Shown: positions 21,079 to 32,408 of the stretch, piece after piece | Layout: every line of letters starts with the position of its first letter | Numbering within the stretch: position 1 is the stretch's first letter | The notes under the pieces: model-generated | Databases searched by the model: none | Seen by the model: the letters and a program-made list of their open reading frames with translations, nothing else | Told to the model about the DNA's origin: nothing | Made by a program: the position numbers and the translations under genes | Assembly: GCF_042100115.1 (NCBI RefSeq) | Contig: NC_091279.1 | Coordinates: 496,001 to 560,000, forward strand | Direction: 5' to 3' | DNA: 64,000 nt | Source: Alternaria dauci | Taxonomy: Eukaryota; Ascomycota; Dothideomycetes; Pleosporales; Pleosporaceae

Positions 21079-23448
21079 CTAAGCACCTTCTTGTTCTTGC
21101 TTGTAGAACAAGTACTTCGCCTGTTCAATCTCTGCGTCGTTCGCTTGATCGTCCATTTTCTCGAGATCTCCAGGGTTGACAGTGGAGTTGGGCTCGGTAT
21201 CTAGGTGCTCCGCGTTCTGTCTGTTGGTTTCTTCCGCTTGATCCATGATGTAGGCAAGGTCCATCTTAGACAGAGCTTTGTTGCCGCCCACCACGAAGTC
21301 CTTTTCGCTGTGTGCAGGGCTATTGTTGCGTTTACACTCGTTTTCGCATTCGGTGGTGTGTCCCCACGCACACTCTGCCATGTTGGAGAGCGTAATTGCG
21401 ACTGCTATTGTTTCCCAATCACCATCTACACCTCCAGACCCGTCTGCATTAGGGCACTGTCCTGCATCCCCTAGTGCGTTTAACTGGGTGTGTAGTGATC
21501 TCGCATATTCGTGGTCTCTTTTCTCTTGGGCTTCACGCTCCTTGGCCGCGAGCTCAATCGCCATTTTGATATCTGCAGCATCGGCTGTTCTCTCTGCTCG
21601 GAGAGCTTCTTGCTTATCTCGATACTCCATCACTGCTTTCTTCTGCTTGGTGTCCTTGTATCCTCCAGCGTCCTCAACGTCTACAGTCGAAACTGTTTTA
21701 TCATCGTCGTCAGCCCGTTCGCTTATAGGAACGCCGCGAAGGGGATCCGGGTCGTCAAACCACGTGTTGGGACCGTAGTACTGTATGTGTAATTTCTCTC
21801 GCATAGCTCTGTATTGTCCCCACAAACTTCTGGGGGAAGGCTCTGTTTGTAAGTGCGATTGGAAATTTCCCTGAGCATCTAGTAGAATGAGTTGACCAGC
21901 GTGAGAGCGACCTCTTCGGAAAGTGTATTTCGTGGATTGCTCTTGACCCTTCGTATTGTTAGATTCGTCTTTGCTAGGCGATTGCACATATCTTTCCGGC
22001 ATGTCGTTCATTGGCGAGTCATCGGCTGGATCATTACCTTCACCACCAGAAGGTCCAGATGGAGGACTGGACGGCATGTCTCTCTCCGGCTCGTCTGAAT
22101 CGATATTCATCTCAATCTCAATAGAATCCGAGATCATCTGGTCTGCCTTCTGGTCCTCGAAGTGAAAGTCCAAAGCTTCCTGGAGATTGTAATTGTAAAA
22201 CGCAAGCACTTTCTGGGCTTGATCAAACCCGACGCAAGTAAAGGAGCAGAAATCCCGTATAGCGGCATGGTTGCTTTCGCTGAGATGTGAAGGCTCCTCG
22301 TCGGTTATTGGCGTATCGTTATCTTGGTCTGCAGACATAGGCTCGTCTTCTTCTACTAATGTATGCTCCTCTTGCTCAGGGGGCTTGGTGATCTCATAAT
22401 GTATTTGTTTGATCAGACTATCCCTCTCTGCAGTCAGCAAAGCCTTGCTGATTTTAGAAGCTTTGTTATCTGCAACATCTGCATTGTCGGTGCTGCATAA
22501 GTAGTCAAACTCGTCGAGAAGGTCCTCGAATCGACTGACAAGGCGATTTTGCTTGTCTGAAAGGTTGGGTCGTCGCAGTCGCAGCCGCCGGCCATACAGC
22601 TCGTTTCTGAGAAAGCAGAGGGTGTCGTTGTCGTCTCCTTTCTTCCTGAGTAGCTCCAAATTCATCTTGATAGCAATGTTTCTCGCTTCCTCACTTGTCC
22701 TCCGATTCGCGCTGATGGCCGTTTCCCCCCATGCCTCCTCAGTAGTTGGATAGCGTATTTGGTTGGTGGCATTTAGTAGAAACTTTTCGAGTGATTGCAG
22801 GGGGTTCACGTCAAACGTCATCTTGCTCCACGCCAATCTTGCTGTCTCAAACATGTACGACCAGCGAATCTTGTTGTGTCTTCCTGGCTGCTTGAGCACC
22901 ATTTCGAATCCGTCCCAACAGATTGGCGGTATTTTCCGACCCTTTTGCACGAGGGTCTGTCCGAGTAGCGATATGACCGACGCGAGGATTGGGCCGTTAT
23001 ACTGCGATATATATGATTAGCGTCACCTCGATCACCAGTCGATGCTTGACCCAACATACCGCGTCTCCTCCGTGCAAGCCAGAGTGAAACTTTGCAAGAT
23101 TCGCATGCCCGTGGATGCAGTAGGCGAAATCATGTGAAGAACGTAAGAAGTCGCGGATGTAAACGGTGCAGCATGTGGCTCCGGTGCCGATTTTGTCAGT
23201 CGTTTTGTTGTATGCTTCGATCTCATCGCTGCGATAGGGTGAGTAATACCACTCTGCTCGTAGTCTGTAGAAATTGTTCGATTTGCAGTCTCCAACACTG
23301 CATCTGTTAGTGAGTGCTTGCAATTGCAACGGCTGTATTACTCATGAATCCATATGTTGCACAACGCCTAATTGATAGCCTCTTTAGTCTCTCGTGCTTT
23401 GTCCCCTTTGGATGGAAGCCTGCCGGTCGATATGGGCGGCGCCATCAT
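21079..23448 (-). CDS. Unrecognised protein with UBA-like/UIM-like segments; reading frame interrupted by TAG in exon 1
   Basis: Exons read on the minus strand are 23448-23342, 23297-23060 and 23001-21079, with 44- and 58-bp introns; phases close and the joined frame is 756 codons. I do not recognise the N-terminal domain (AYCIHGHANLAKFHSGLHGG, then NGPILASVISLLGQTLVQKG). A segment at about residues 340-375 (FTCVGFDQAQKVLAFYNYNL, then EALDFHF) resembles a UBA-like fold, and several acidic helices (IKMAIELAAKE, MDLAYIMDQAEE) resemble UIMs. Codon 27 of exon 1 is TAG (23368-23370), between KARETKEAIN and ALCNIWIHD, both protein-like. Either the gene is broken here or the true first exon differs: the sequence before the TAG could be an intron end (ACTAA then CAATTAG). 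The acidic tail after the final TAG suggests a second nonsense change. Confidence 0.6.
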
Positions 23449-23721
23449 AGTCGCGAAGGATATTTCGGCGTGTGTAAGCGATAGTAACACTGCGATGGTC
23501 GTATCGGAATAGTTGGAACGGATAGCGATAGCAAATTGTTATCTCTGGTGAGATTAGGTGCGGCGAAAGAAATCCTGGAGGTTAAGTGGGGAGCCCTAGA
23601 GGTACGCAGCACCGTCACGTGGCTAAAGGTCGACTGCCTTGGTAGGGAAGAAGGCACCATCAGCATTCGTGGACTAGGTACTGCGAAGGCAACAACAGTA
23701 TCTATCCCAACCTCACAGCCC

Positions 23722-24381
23722 TCAATACTCCTTCATAATCTTCTCATCTCCAATTCGCTGGGTGAAGGTCACAGTCCTGTCCTTGATTCTCCAGATACCG
23801 GTTGCGCCGCGCACACCATCAAAGTCACTATGCTTCGTTTCCAGCATTACCATGTCGTCCACGTACTTGCCATACGCGCATAGCATCTTGCCCTCATGAG
23901 GACCTTGTCCGAACTGCTAGAATTCAGTACTTGATGTCAAGCGTATGCGTATGCGTATGCGACACGCTGAGTGGTAACACAACTCGAGCGCGTGCACGAG
24001 ACTTTGAGAGTGTGTGGATTGCATGAGACGAGCTTGAAACTTACGTGCACTCCCTGGAAATACGTCACTACCCGAGCCGTCTGCGCATCGGATCTGAATG
24101 TGATGGTCTGCGTAGTGAGGTTGTGATGTGTCCGGATTGGTCCAAGCCTGTGTATCGTCAGACGTTGTCGTTGCCGATCTAGGGGGATAGAGCTACCGGT
24201 TTTGTATCGCATCCTTGAGCTCGTCAAGGCTCTGTATAGCTTCGTTGAAGGGGTAGCTGGCTTCAACATCCGGTACGAAGACCTTGCCCAGCAGATCGAA
24301 GTCCTTCAGATCCAGGGCCTGACAATATCGCGATACAACGTTCTTGATGGCCAAGACATCCAAAGGGTTGATCTCCGACAT
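23722..24381 (-). CDS. SnoaL-like (NTF2-like fold) protein
   Basis: SnoaL-like domains are small alpha+beta cone folds found in polyketide cyclases, dehydratases and many uncharacterised fungal proteins. Exons are 24381-24197, 24147-24045 and 23913-23722, giving about 159 residues. The N-terminus (MSEINPLDVLAIKNVVSRYC, then QALDLKDFDLLGKVFVPD) and the end (GIWRIKDRTVTFTQRIGD) match the usual pattern of an N-terminal helix pair, a mid-domain TFRSDAQTARVVTYFQGVHFGQG strand region and a C-terminal strand. The second intron (131 bp) ends in TAGCAG, a tandem acceptor; using the second AG gives the common GVHFGQG. The substrate cannot be predicted. It is divergent from the P450 at 25915 across 1.5 kb, which hints at a joint role but does not prove one. 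Confidence 0.87.
23940..23963. repeat. GCGTAT hexamer repeat inside the second intron of the SnoaL gene
   Basis: Three and a half copies of GCGTAT run from about 23941 to 23960 within the intron, 25-50 bp from the acceptor. It lies outside coding sequence after splicing. Confidence 0.8.
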
Positions 24382-25914
24382 GGTGTACGATTTTTCCTTC
24401 GAGTATCTAGCCCATGAGATAGGAAAGCAATCAAGAGTTATAACCTGTTTCTCTCGGAACCCCGCATTAGAGAGCCGGAGCCTGTAGGGAGGGCGGTAGA
24501 GTGAGCTTCCATTTTTGGCTCACTACCAAGCATCGCTATGGGGTGCTCAATACATGTGCGGTCCAGACGTGCTGTTTTTGTGTACTGTTACATCACGCTA
24601 CCGTGAATAACCAAGATTCATACGGAAGGGGCGCGCGTATCGCATGCGGCGAACCATTGTGCCATTCTGGGACTCCAAGATGGGATCAAAACAAGCTGTT
24701 TCATCCAATAAAAAAACATGTGTTCTTACTATCAAGGGTTGCCATCGCGAAGCCCGCTGGGCTGCGAAGGACAAGGACGCAGACGCAGGATGGCGAAGGA
24801 GGTGGGGGTCTTACAAGCAGTTCTGATAAGTCACTGCGACCCACTTGCCATATACGGCAAGTTTGAGGTACCCGTGGATTGCAGTAACAACAGTCCAAGT
24901 GCAGTCCAAGTGAAGTCCAGGTAGAGTCCGAGTGAAGTCCAGGTGGAAATCACGTCCAATCTAATACTCAAACATGATTTTCGCCCTCACATCGTCTTGA
25001 TGTTGTAGCGGCATCTCAGCTTGGTTTGGACGAAATGAGTGTAGGGATACTTCACAGCCTGTGAACAGAGCGAAGCTGATTATGGACTCCCCAAACGTCA
25101 AGAGGGCTTGTTGAGCCTGACGCTGTTCACTCAAACTCGCTGGAATCGACGGCTCGGATTCATACTTACCCGTTTGGGAAAGCGGAATCGATGACGTAAC
25201 TGGGCGGTCTGATCGTGCCCTTACGGCAACTTTCTTCTCCCAACCTCCTTATATCCGCCATGCTATGTCTTTGCGCCCACGCAACCATTAATGCATAGCG
25301 ATCTAAGAGTCTTGCCAGACTAGGTGATGACTGAGCTTCGTTCCGCCCCATCCATGTAGCAGTGGCTGCGGTAAAGACGCGTGTTTCCTCCCGTTAGGGT
25401 TCCCGCATGCTACCCGCATATCATCCCGGCCAACCCCTCAGCGCACATGAAAGAGGCATGATGAGCGCCCACTCGCCCGAGCTTCACTCACAGCCCTCAA
25501 ACTGTTCTAGCTGATCAACTAGGGTCATCTCGTAAGCAACGTTTTGATTACTTTGCCGCTGTTCAGACATGCGTTTTGCTTGGTTCGGCGAAGGCGCTCA
25601 ATATGTTCACACACGCCGAGAGCAGGCATCCACCACGGCGCGAATACGATAGGCTTGACCTGTCACAGTGCTACAGCTGCAGCGGCGAGCATCCATCAGG
25701 AGGACAACTCTCTTTGTGCTTGCATCTTGTATGCAAGCATGACATGGATTTACCCCTCATGGAGGGCGAAGAACATGCAGCCAATGTAAGGTGGGTGGGC
25801 GAAGGTGAGTTCTGTCAAGCAATATAACCATCTCTAGCGCCCCGTTTGCTTCCATACCTCTAGTCTGTATTCTTCATACCATCAATCCACAATTTGCACA
25901 CGAAAGACGTGCGC
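24382..25914. promoter_or_regulatory. Divergent 1.5-kb region between SnoaL-like and P450 genes
   Basis: Both flanking genes start outward from this region. It contains the 11-bp tandem repeat at 24891-24945 and otherwise only short frames that match nothing known. A 61-codon frame on the minus strand (25166-25351) and an 81-codon frame on plus (25544-25789) were read and are not convincing genes. Confidence 0.45.
24891..24945. repeat. Five tandem copies of an 11-bp unit (consensus MAGTCCAAGTG)
   Basis: The units are 24891-24901, 24902-24912, 24913-24923, 24924-24934 and 24935-24945. The first two are identical (CAGTCCAAGTG) and the others differ at one to three positions, giving a run of AGTCC every 11 bp, close to one helical turn. 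The array sits 510 bp upstream of the SnoaL start and 970 bp upstream of the P450 start. Confidence 0.9.
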
Positions 25915-27618
25915 ATGATGGCAGTGATGGATACGACAGATCTTGTTGCGAAGGCTCTCAACGCAAGTATCGCCTCGCTTGTGGTACTCTCGGTAGCAAT
26001 ACTGGCTCGAATCTTCTACATGCAGAAGCTGCATCCTCTTTCAAAGTTTCCAGGACCATGGTATGCGTCCTCGTTCTCTCTCTTTGGCGCCATCGTCAGT
26101 GTATTGCACAGAGAACCCGAGTTCTTTATGTACCTAGTTAAGAAATATGGAAGTAAGTGATCCCCGAGTTCTCTACGGCCGCAGATTCTAACCACAGGCA
26201 TAGCGGATAGCCCGATTCGCATCTCTCCTACCATGTTGCTCTTTCCCAAGCCTTCTGCCCTCAAGGACATTTATCGAGATCCACAGTGTAACACAAGAGC
26301 CGGCATGTACGACAGTGGGGCTCTAGGTCCTCCGCATTTGGTTTCCACGATAGATGGCGAGAAACATCGCGTCTTACGCAAAGCTTTGTCAAATGCGCCA
26401 TGGTCTATTGGCCCACTAAAGAACGCATGGGAGCCTCGCTTTGACGAACAGGTCTCTCTTCTTATCACAAAGCTGAAAGAACATGCGGAAGCCAAGCGCA
26501 CCATCTGCCTCTCCGACAAGGTTGCCGAATTTGCGGCAGACATTCTCAGCATCATCGCATTCACCCAACCCTTTGGTAGTGTCGAGAATCAGCGCGATGA
26601 GAAGTATTTGTTGACCAACTGGCGCAAGGGCCTGACATTCTTCGGCTTCTCGGGAAGGTTCCGATTCTTCAGAGAAAGAATTCTGCGACTGCCTGTTGTA
26701 GGATCCTTGCTACTACCAACTACATCTAATGATTATGGAATGGGCTGGCTTATGGGCGAAGCAGACCGTCAGGTTACCACACGAGAGCAGCAGAACAAAG
26801 AGAAACCATTTGATGGGAGACCAGACTTCCTGCAGTAGTAAGTATATACTACTTGACTCTAACTCTCACCCTGTACTCATCGCATTTAGCTGCCTGGACG
26901 CTCGTTACTCAGATGGCTCTCCACTGACTCCAACGCAAAAGCGCGCTCATGTTACTCTTCTCTATCAAGCGGGAGCAGACACCACCGGCACGGCGCTGGG
27001 ATGTATCCTTCGACTCATCTTGACAGACCCTTCCACGCTTTCACGTATCAGGGCTGAGCTCGATGCAGCAGAGTCGGCCGGTCTCCTATCAACACCAATC
27101 CGTTACCACGAGACACTCCAGCATCTCCCGTTCTTCGTTGCTTGTATCAAAGAGGGTCTTCGTCTTTTCCCTCCAGCTCCGAACCTGTTCCCGAGAGTGA
27201 CACCAAAGGGAGGGAAAGTCATCGACGGACACTATGTACCTGGTGGGATGGATGTGACCAGTCACGCATACACTGTACAGCGTGACAAAGGTTTCTACGG
27301 ACAAGATGCTGATGACTTCAAGCCTGATATGTGGTTGCAGGGCGAGAAGAGGAATTTTGAGCTGGAGGCGGCTCAGTTTACATTCGGTGTCGGAGCCAGA
27401 ATGTGTCTGGGCAAAGATGTCGCGAAGCTAGAGATGTACAAGGTGTTGCCTGAGGTGAGTTCCCCGTATATGCTATTCCGCAGTCTAATTCGCTGACTTG
27501 CTAGATCATTCGTCGATTCGACATCAACGTCAAGAATTCCGGCAGCTATGTCGTCGATGGCGGAGTGGCTTATAATGTCGACTTTCTTGTTGAGTTAGCT
27601 ACTAGAAACTCGGTCTAG
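25915..27618 (+). CDS. Cytochrome P450 monooxygenase
   Basis: Four exons (25915-26152, 26198-26837, 26890-27454, 27505-27618) with introns of 45, 52 and 50 bp give 518 residues, normal for a fungal microsomal P450. An N-terminal membrane anchor (about 14-38; ASLVVLSVAILARIF) is followed by a proline hinge (LSKFPGPW). The I-helix motif AGADTT is at about residue 320, the K-helix ExxR at Glu381-Arg384 (EGLR), and the haem loop FGVGARMCLG has the axial Cys at 465. The region before the haem (DDFKPDMWL) replaces the usual PERF-type motif. The family looks like the pisatin-demethylase/CYP57-like group, but I cannot assign the CYP number or substrate. The start is the first ATG pair; the second ATG of MMAVM is equally possible. 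Confidence 0.95.
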
Positions 27619-28056
27619 TGAGCCCCAGTCATTGAGCGATAGTTCTCAGGTCGATCATGCAGGATGTCAGTGTTGTCGTGAGAAGTATCAGGTGTGTAGC
27701 GAGCGGGTAAAGAGGCTAAAAGGGTGTCCTAGAGGATCCTTTCACCCGCTCATGCAGCAAATACCAAGCCCATCGGCCTTGATTTTAACAATCTTTAATT
27801 TCTCCGATATGCCCTTCATGTAGCACGCGTGTTGTATATGCTTGTGCTAGATCTGTCCGGTATGATCGCCACTATGGAAAGCAGCTATACGGGCGTCGCA
27901 ATCTACATAATACATGTCAAGGCGGGTATTCGCATCATACCTTGAGATCGTCAGGTGAGAGTATCGGTTAGAGTCACTTATGTGCTGAGATGACGGTTTA
28001 GCTAAATAGAGTCGGTTCCTCAACTTCCATCATCCGATTTACGAAGAAACCTCACA
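27619..28056. promoter_or_regulatory. Xylanase upstream region with a GGCTAAA element
   Basis: This 438-bp stretch lies upstream of the GH10 gene. It contains GGCTAAA at 27714-27720, which matches the binding core of the fungal xylanase activators XlnR/Xyr1 (GGCTAAA/GGCTARA), and a related AGCTAAA about 55 bp before the ATG. Binding is inference from consensus only. Confidence 0.5.
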
Positions 28057-29329
<1,273 letters not shown>

Positions 29330-29522
29330 ATGGAGGGAAATGCTTTTGAGAATCTGCTCACAAGGGAGAAGAAGTACTCTTACACGTATGCACCCAGGCA
29401 ACTCCAGTTTTTACATCCTCTTCCACTGACCACATACAACAACTGAGCCTAACATGCCATCTCCATCGTCATGCCTTCCAAGGTTCCTTCTCTTCTAGCC
29501 CTCCCCCATATAGCAGATCCAT

Positions 29523-29885
29523 CTACGCCTGCTTACCCACCACCCTATCAAAATGCTTGAAGCAGAATTGTCCTCCAACAAAACACGTCCCCACCCACTT
29601 CCACCACGCTGCGCTCATGAAGCCAACACCGTGCTGGCTCAATCTCTTCATAAACATGACCGTCTCAACCGCATGCCCGCCATAGATGAAGTAAAACAAG
29701 CCAGACTGGATCCATCGGCCGGCTGTAGCAGCGTTCTCCGGGAGGGGTGAGTCGACATTGTCAGGGCGGAACATGGCCGGTGTAGGAGCGGCGCAGAGCG
29801 CCATGACGATGCCGCAGATGATGATGGGCTTGAGGTGCGGGGTTGAAGGGGGCGTGTAGGTGTTGTTGAGGTTTCTGAGCGCCAT
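29523..29885 (-). CDS. Small DUF4499 (TMEM254-like) membrane protein
   Basis: A single-exon 120-residue protein starts at an ATG in good context (GCCATGG on the plus strand reads as the start). It has three hydrophobic segments: PIIICGIVMALCAAP (about 20-35), WIQSGLFYFIYGGHAVETVMF (about 58-78) and WWKWVGTCFVGGQFCF (about 93-109). The GGHAVE motif and the final aromatic helix fit the DUF4499/TMEM254 pattern. The molecular role is unknown. It is convergent with the xylanase, with 193 bp between the stops. Confidence 0.78.
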   Translation of the reverse strand: MALRNLNNTYTPPSTPHLKPIIICGIVMALCAAPTPAMFRPDNVDSPLPENAATAGRWIQSGLFYFIYGGHAVETVMFMKRLSQHGVGFMSAAWWKWVGTCFVGGQFCFKHFDRVVGKQA

Positions 29886-32408
29886 GGTCGGTGATGATGT
29901 GTGTATAGTTTGGGGATGATGGAAAGGTTGTTGGATTGTTATCCGATGCTTTCAATGAAATGTGGTTTTTTTCGTTCCTGAAACCTTGATGCTAGGTATA
30001 CTAAACAGATCCGCACGATGCCGAGGTATCCATTTCGCCAAGACTCCTGCTCGAATGCTTCCTCGAGAGGACAGTCGCTCCCAGCGAGTCATTGTACAAA
30101 CGTTCAATCCAAAGACTTACCACCTCATATCCTCTACAACAAGCAAAAGGGTCAAAACACCAAGCTTATGGGTCTCGTACCGAACCTGCCCGGCTCAACC
30201 ACCAAGGGTGGGGCGGTTTTCCGCATCTGGCAGGCTGACATTTCAACTGTAGATTACTGGAACGGCTGCAAACGTATACTTAGCCTGGTGATTATGCAGT
30301 AGATTGCGATCACATGTAGCGCTAAGGATCCTCTTTGGGGGTGGGCTCCAGACGCGGCGTCGAGAGTAGTGGGTTGCTAGGAGTTGGGCCGTTCATGCAG
30401 CCGTGTGGCACGGGGTTGAAGCGGTCGAAGTTTGGAAAGGAGGAGATGGTAGCGAGGGCTAGGGACGGCACGAGGCCCTCCCACGATTCTGCCGAACATC
30501 AAGGTCGACTGCGGGTTGTTGGGTCGTCTTGCTGTCCTTGATCGCGTGCGCGTGCGCGTGGAGAGAAGGTGTGGTGTCTACAAGGAACCGGTTTCCTTTG
30601 AAGTTTGGTACCGTCTTGCACCAGCAGCGCTTGGTGCGGAGCCGCAGAAGGTCTTCCACAGTACGGTTCTCGCACAGTCTTTACTCATCAAAAGCCTTTG
30701 GAAGCTTCCAACCCTCCTGCGTCCACAAAACCTACACTAAATCCCGAATCGCAAGGAAACTTTGGTGGAAGCAGAGACGCCGGCGTTCAATAGCTCGCTC
30801 ATTTCCACCAACCGCAGCCTAACGCAACTTTACCCCTCCAAACCACGTACCTAGGTACTCTTTGCTGCACCTCCAAGATGTCACTTTCCCCAATTCTCTC
30901 ACACACCTTTTCTTTTTTAACCCACACCATTGCATGCCAATTCAATACAACGACAACAGGGAACAACCTAACAACCTGACAGCACGCGGCTCGCTGCCAA
31001 TATGTACCGGGTAAGTGTACCGGTGTGACAATCCACTCTCCAGCGCAAGTAACCCGGCCTCGAGCCAATTACGGCGCGCCACTTGCCACTTCCCGTGCAG
31101 CAGTGCCGGTACGCTGCGCAGCGACTCGCCTTTTTTTTTCTCGTCTAGAAATGTTCATGGATCAAGGTGGTTATGTTGCAGTGATCGATAGAGGAGCTGT
31201 AGTTGCTTGATGGGGCAAGTGGGCGGGTTGGGTTAAGTTGAGTTGCGCAGGCATCGTGTCTTGTTTGCTTGGTAAGAGGGTAGTAGGACGTGTGGGCCAG
31301 TGAGATGGAGAAAGAAGACGGACGATCCGGGATGTTCCGAGCACGTATTTCTTCAGTGTGCTTTGAGAGAATATGTGGATTTAAGAGATTTGGGAAGAGG
31401 CAACTCGCAGAATGTACTTGGAGGAGGTATATTCAAGTGCCGGGATGATTACGCAGTCTATCATCAGATTACAACACTACGTCCCTTTTCACCGATGTTA
31501 CAGCGAGAAGTACAGTGCCGAGTTGGTACGGTCCGTTTTACAGTTACACTCTCTGCTGAATCTTCATCTGGATATTCAGCATCGAACAGCCCCAAGCCCC
31601 TCTTATTTCTTCCAACATTTCGAGGTTGTTTTCCTTTTTCCCATTACCGTGGCTCATTGGCTTGATATGCGCCAAGGTCAGCCTTCGTCAGCCGCATTCT
31701 CCATCAAGTCGATAGGTTCAGTGTCGATCCGGCTACAGCCGAGTCGTGACGTTCGAGAATTGGTCTTGGAGCCGTCATTCGGATTGAAGCAACGCTTGCG
31801 ATAGGGCTTGTGGTAGGACTGACAGTGCAGTTGGGTTGTAATGCACGGTACCACCTTGTGTCGTCTGAAAGAGAGCGGAATGAGGGCATTTCTGACGCGT
31901 CGAAGAAGGGCCGCATGTTGGAATCGAGAGTTCTGAGGGCTTCCAAAGTGGTGTATCTGAGATGATGGTAAGTGATGGTATGGTAGCTGGCAGGATAATC
32001 AGAAAGATCAGAGAAAGCTTCCTATATAACTTGGATTCTGTGTCTGGACCATGAGACACACGAGGCTCCATGGGGCTGGAATGTAATGGCAAACAAAAGG
32101 AGTCGGAGAACAATAGTAAGACATGGGGTAGCGTCTAAGAATATCGCAAAGGGTTTCCTTGCTGCAAGCGGGCGATACACCGAGAGTCGTCAGCACGACA
32201 TCGTACATGAAAGCTTTGAGAGCGTTGACAATTGAGAGACAAATATGCCGAATATCTGAGGTGCAAATGAAGGACATGATCTACATTGTATGGGCCGTAC
32301 CTAAATACTGTGCCGCTTCCAATAGTACGGTCAATCGTCCGCCTCTAACGAGACAGGCAACAGATTCCTTCCCAAGCCTTTCCGAACGCCCAAAAGTAAC
32401 AGAGCCAA
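29886..32408. other. Gene-poor 2.5-kb region
   Basis: The region runs from the start of the DUF4499 gene to the 3' end of the FAD monooxygenase gene. Part of it must be the DUF4499 promoter. Frames of 60-130 codons on both strands were read and show no domain, no plausible splice partners and biased composition. I see no repeat, transposon remnant or RNA gene. Confidence 0.5.

Noticed and set aside
23445..23666. Upstream minus-strand frame as a missing first exon for the TAG-interrupted gene
   Set aside because: Its translation looks like chance (Leu/Ser/Pro/Arg-rich), it begins within 60 bp of the 3' end of the SnoaL-like gene, and no donor joins it to 23367 in phase.
24891..24945. CRISPR-like array
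   Set aside because: The 11-bp units abut without spacers, and the organism is a eukaryote.
25166..25351. A 61-codon minus-strand frame in the SnoaL/P450 gap (RLLDRYALMVAWAQRH)
   Set aside because: It looks mildly protein-like but is short, matches no family I recognise and has no clear exon partners.
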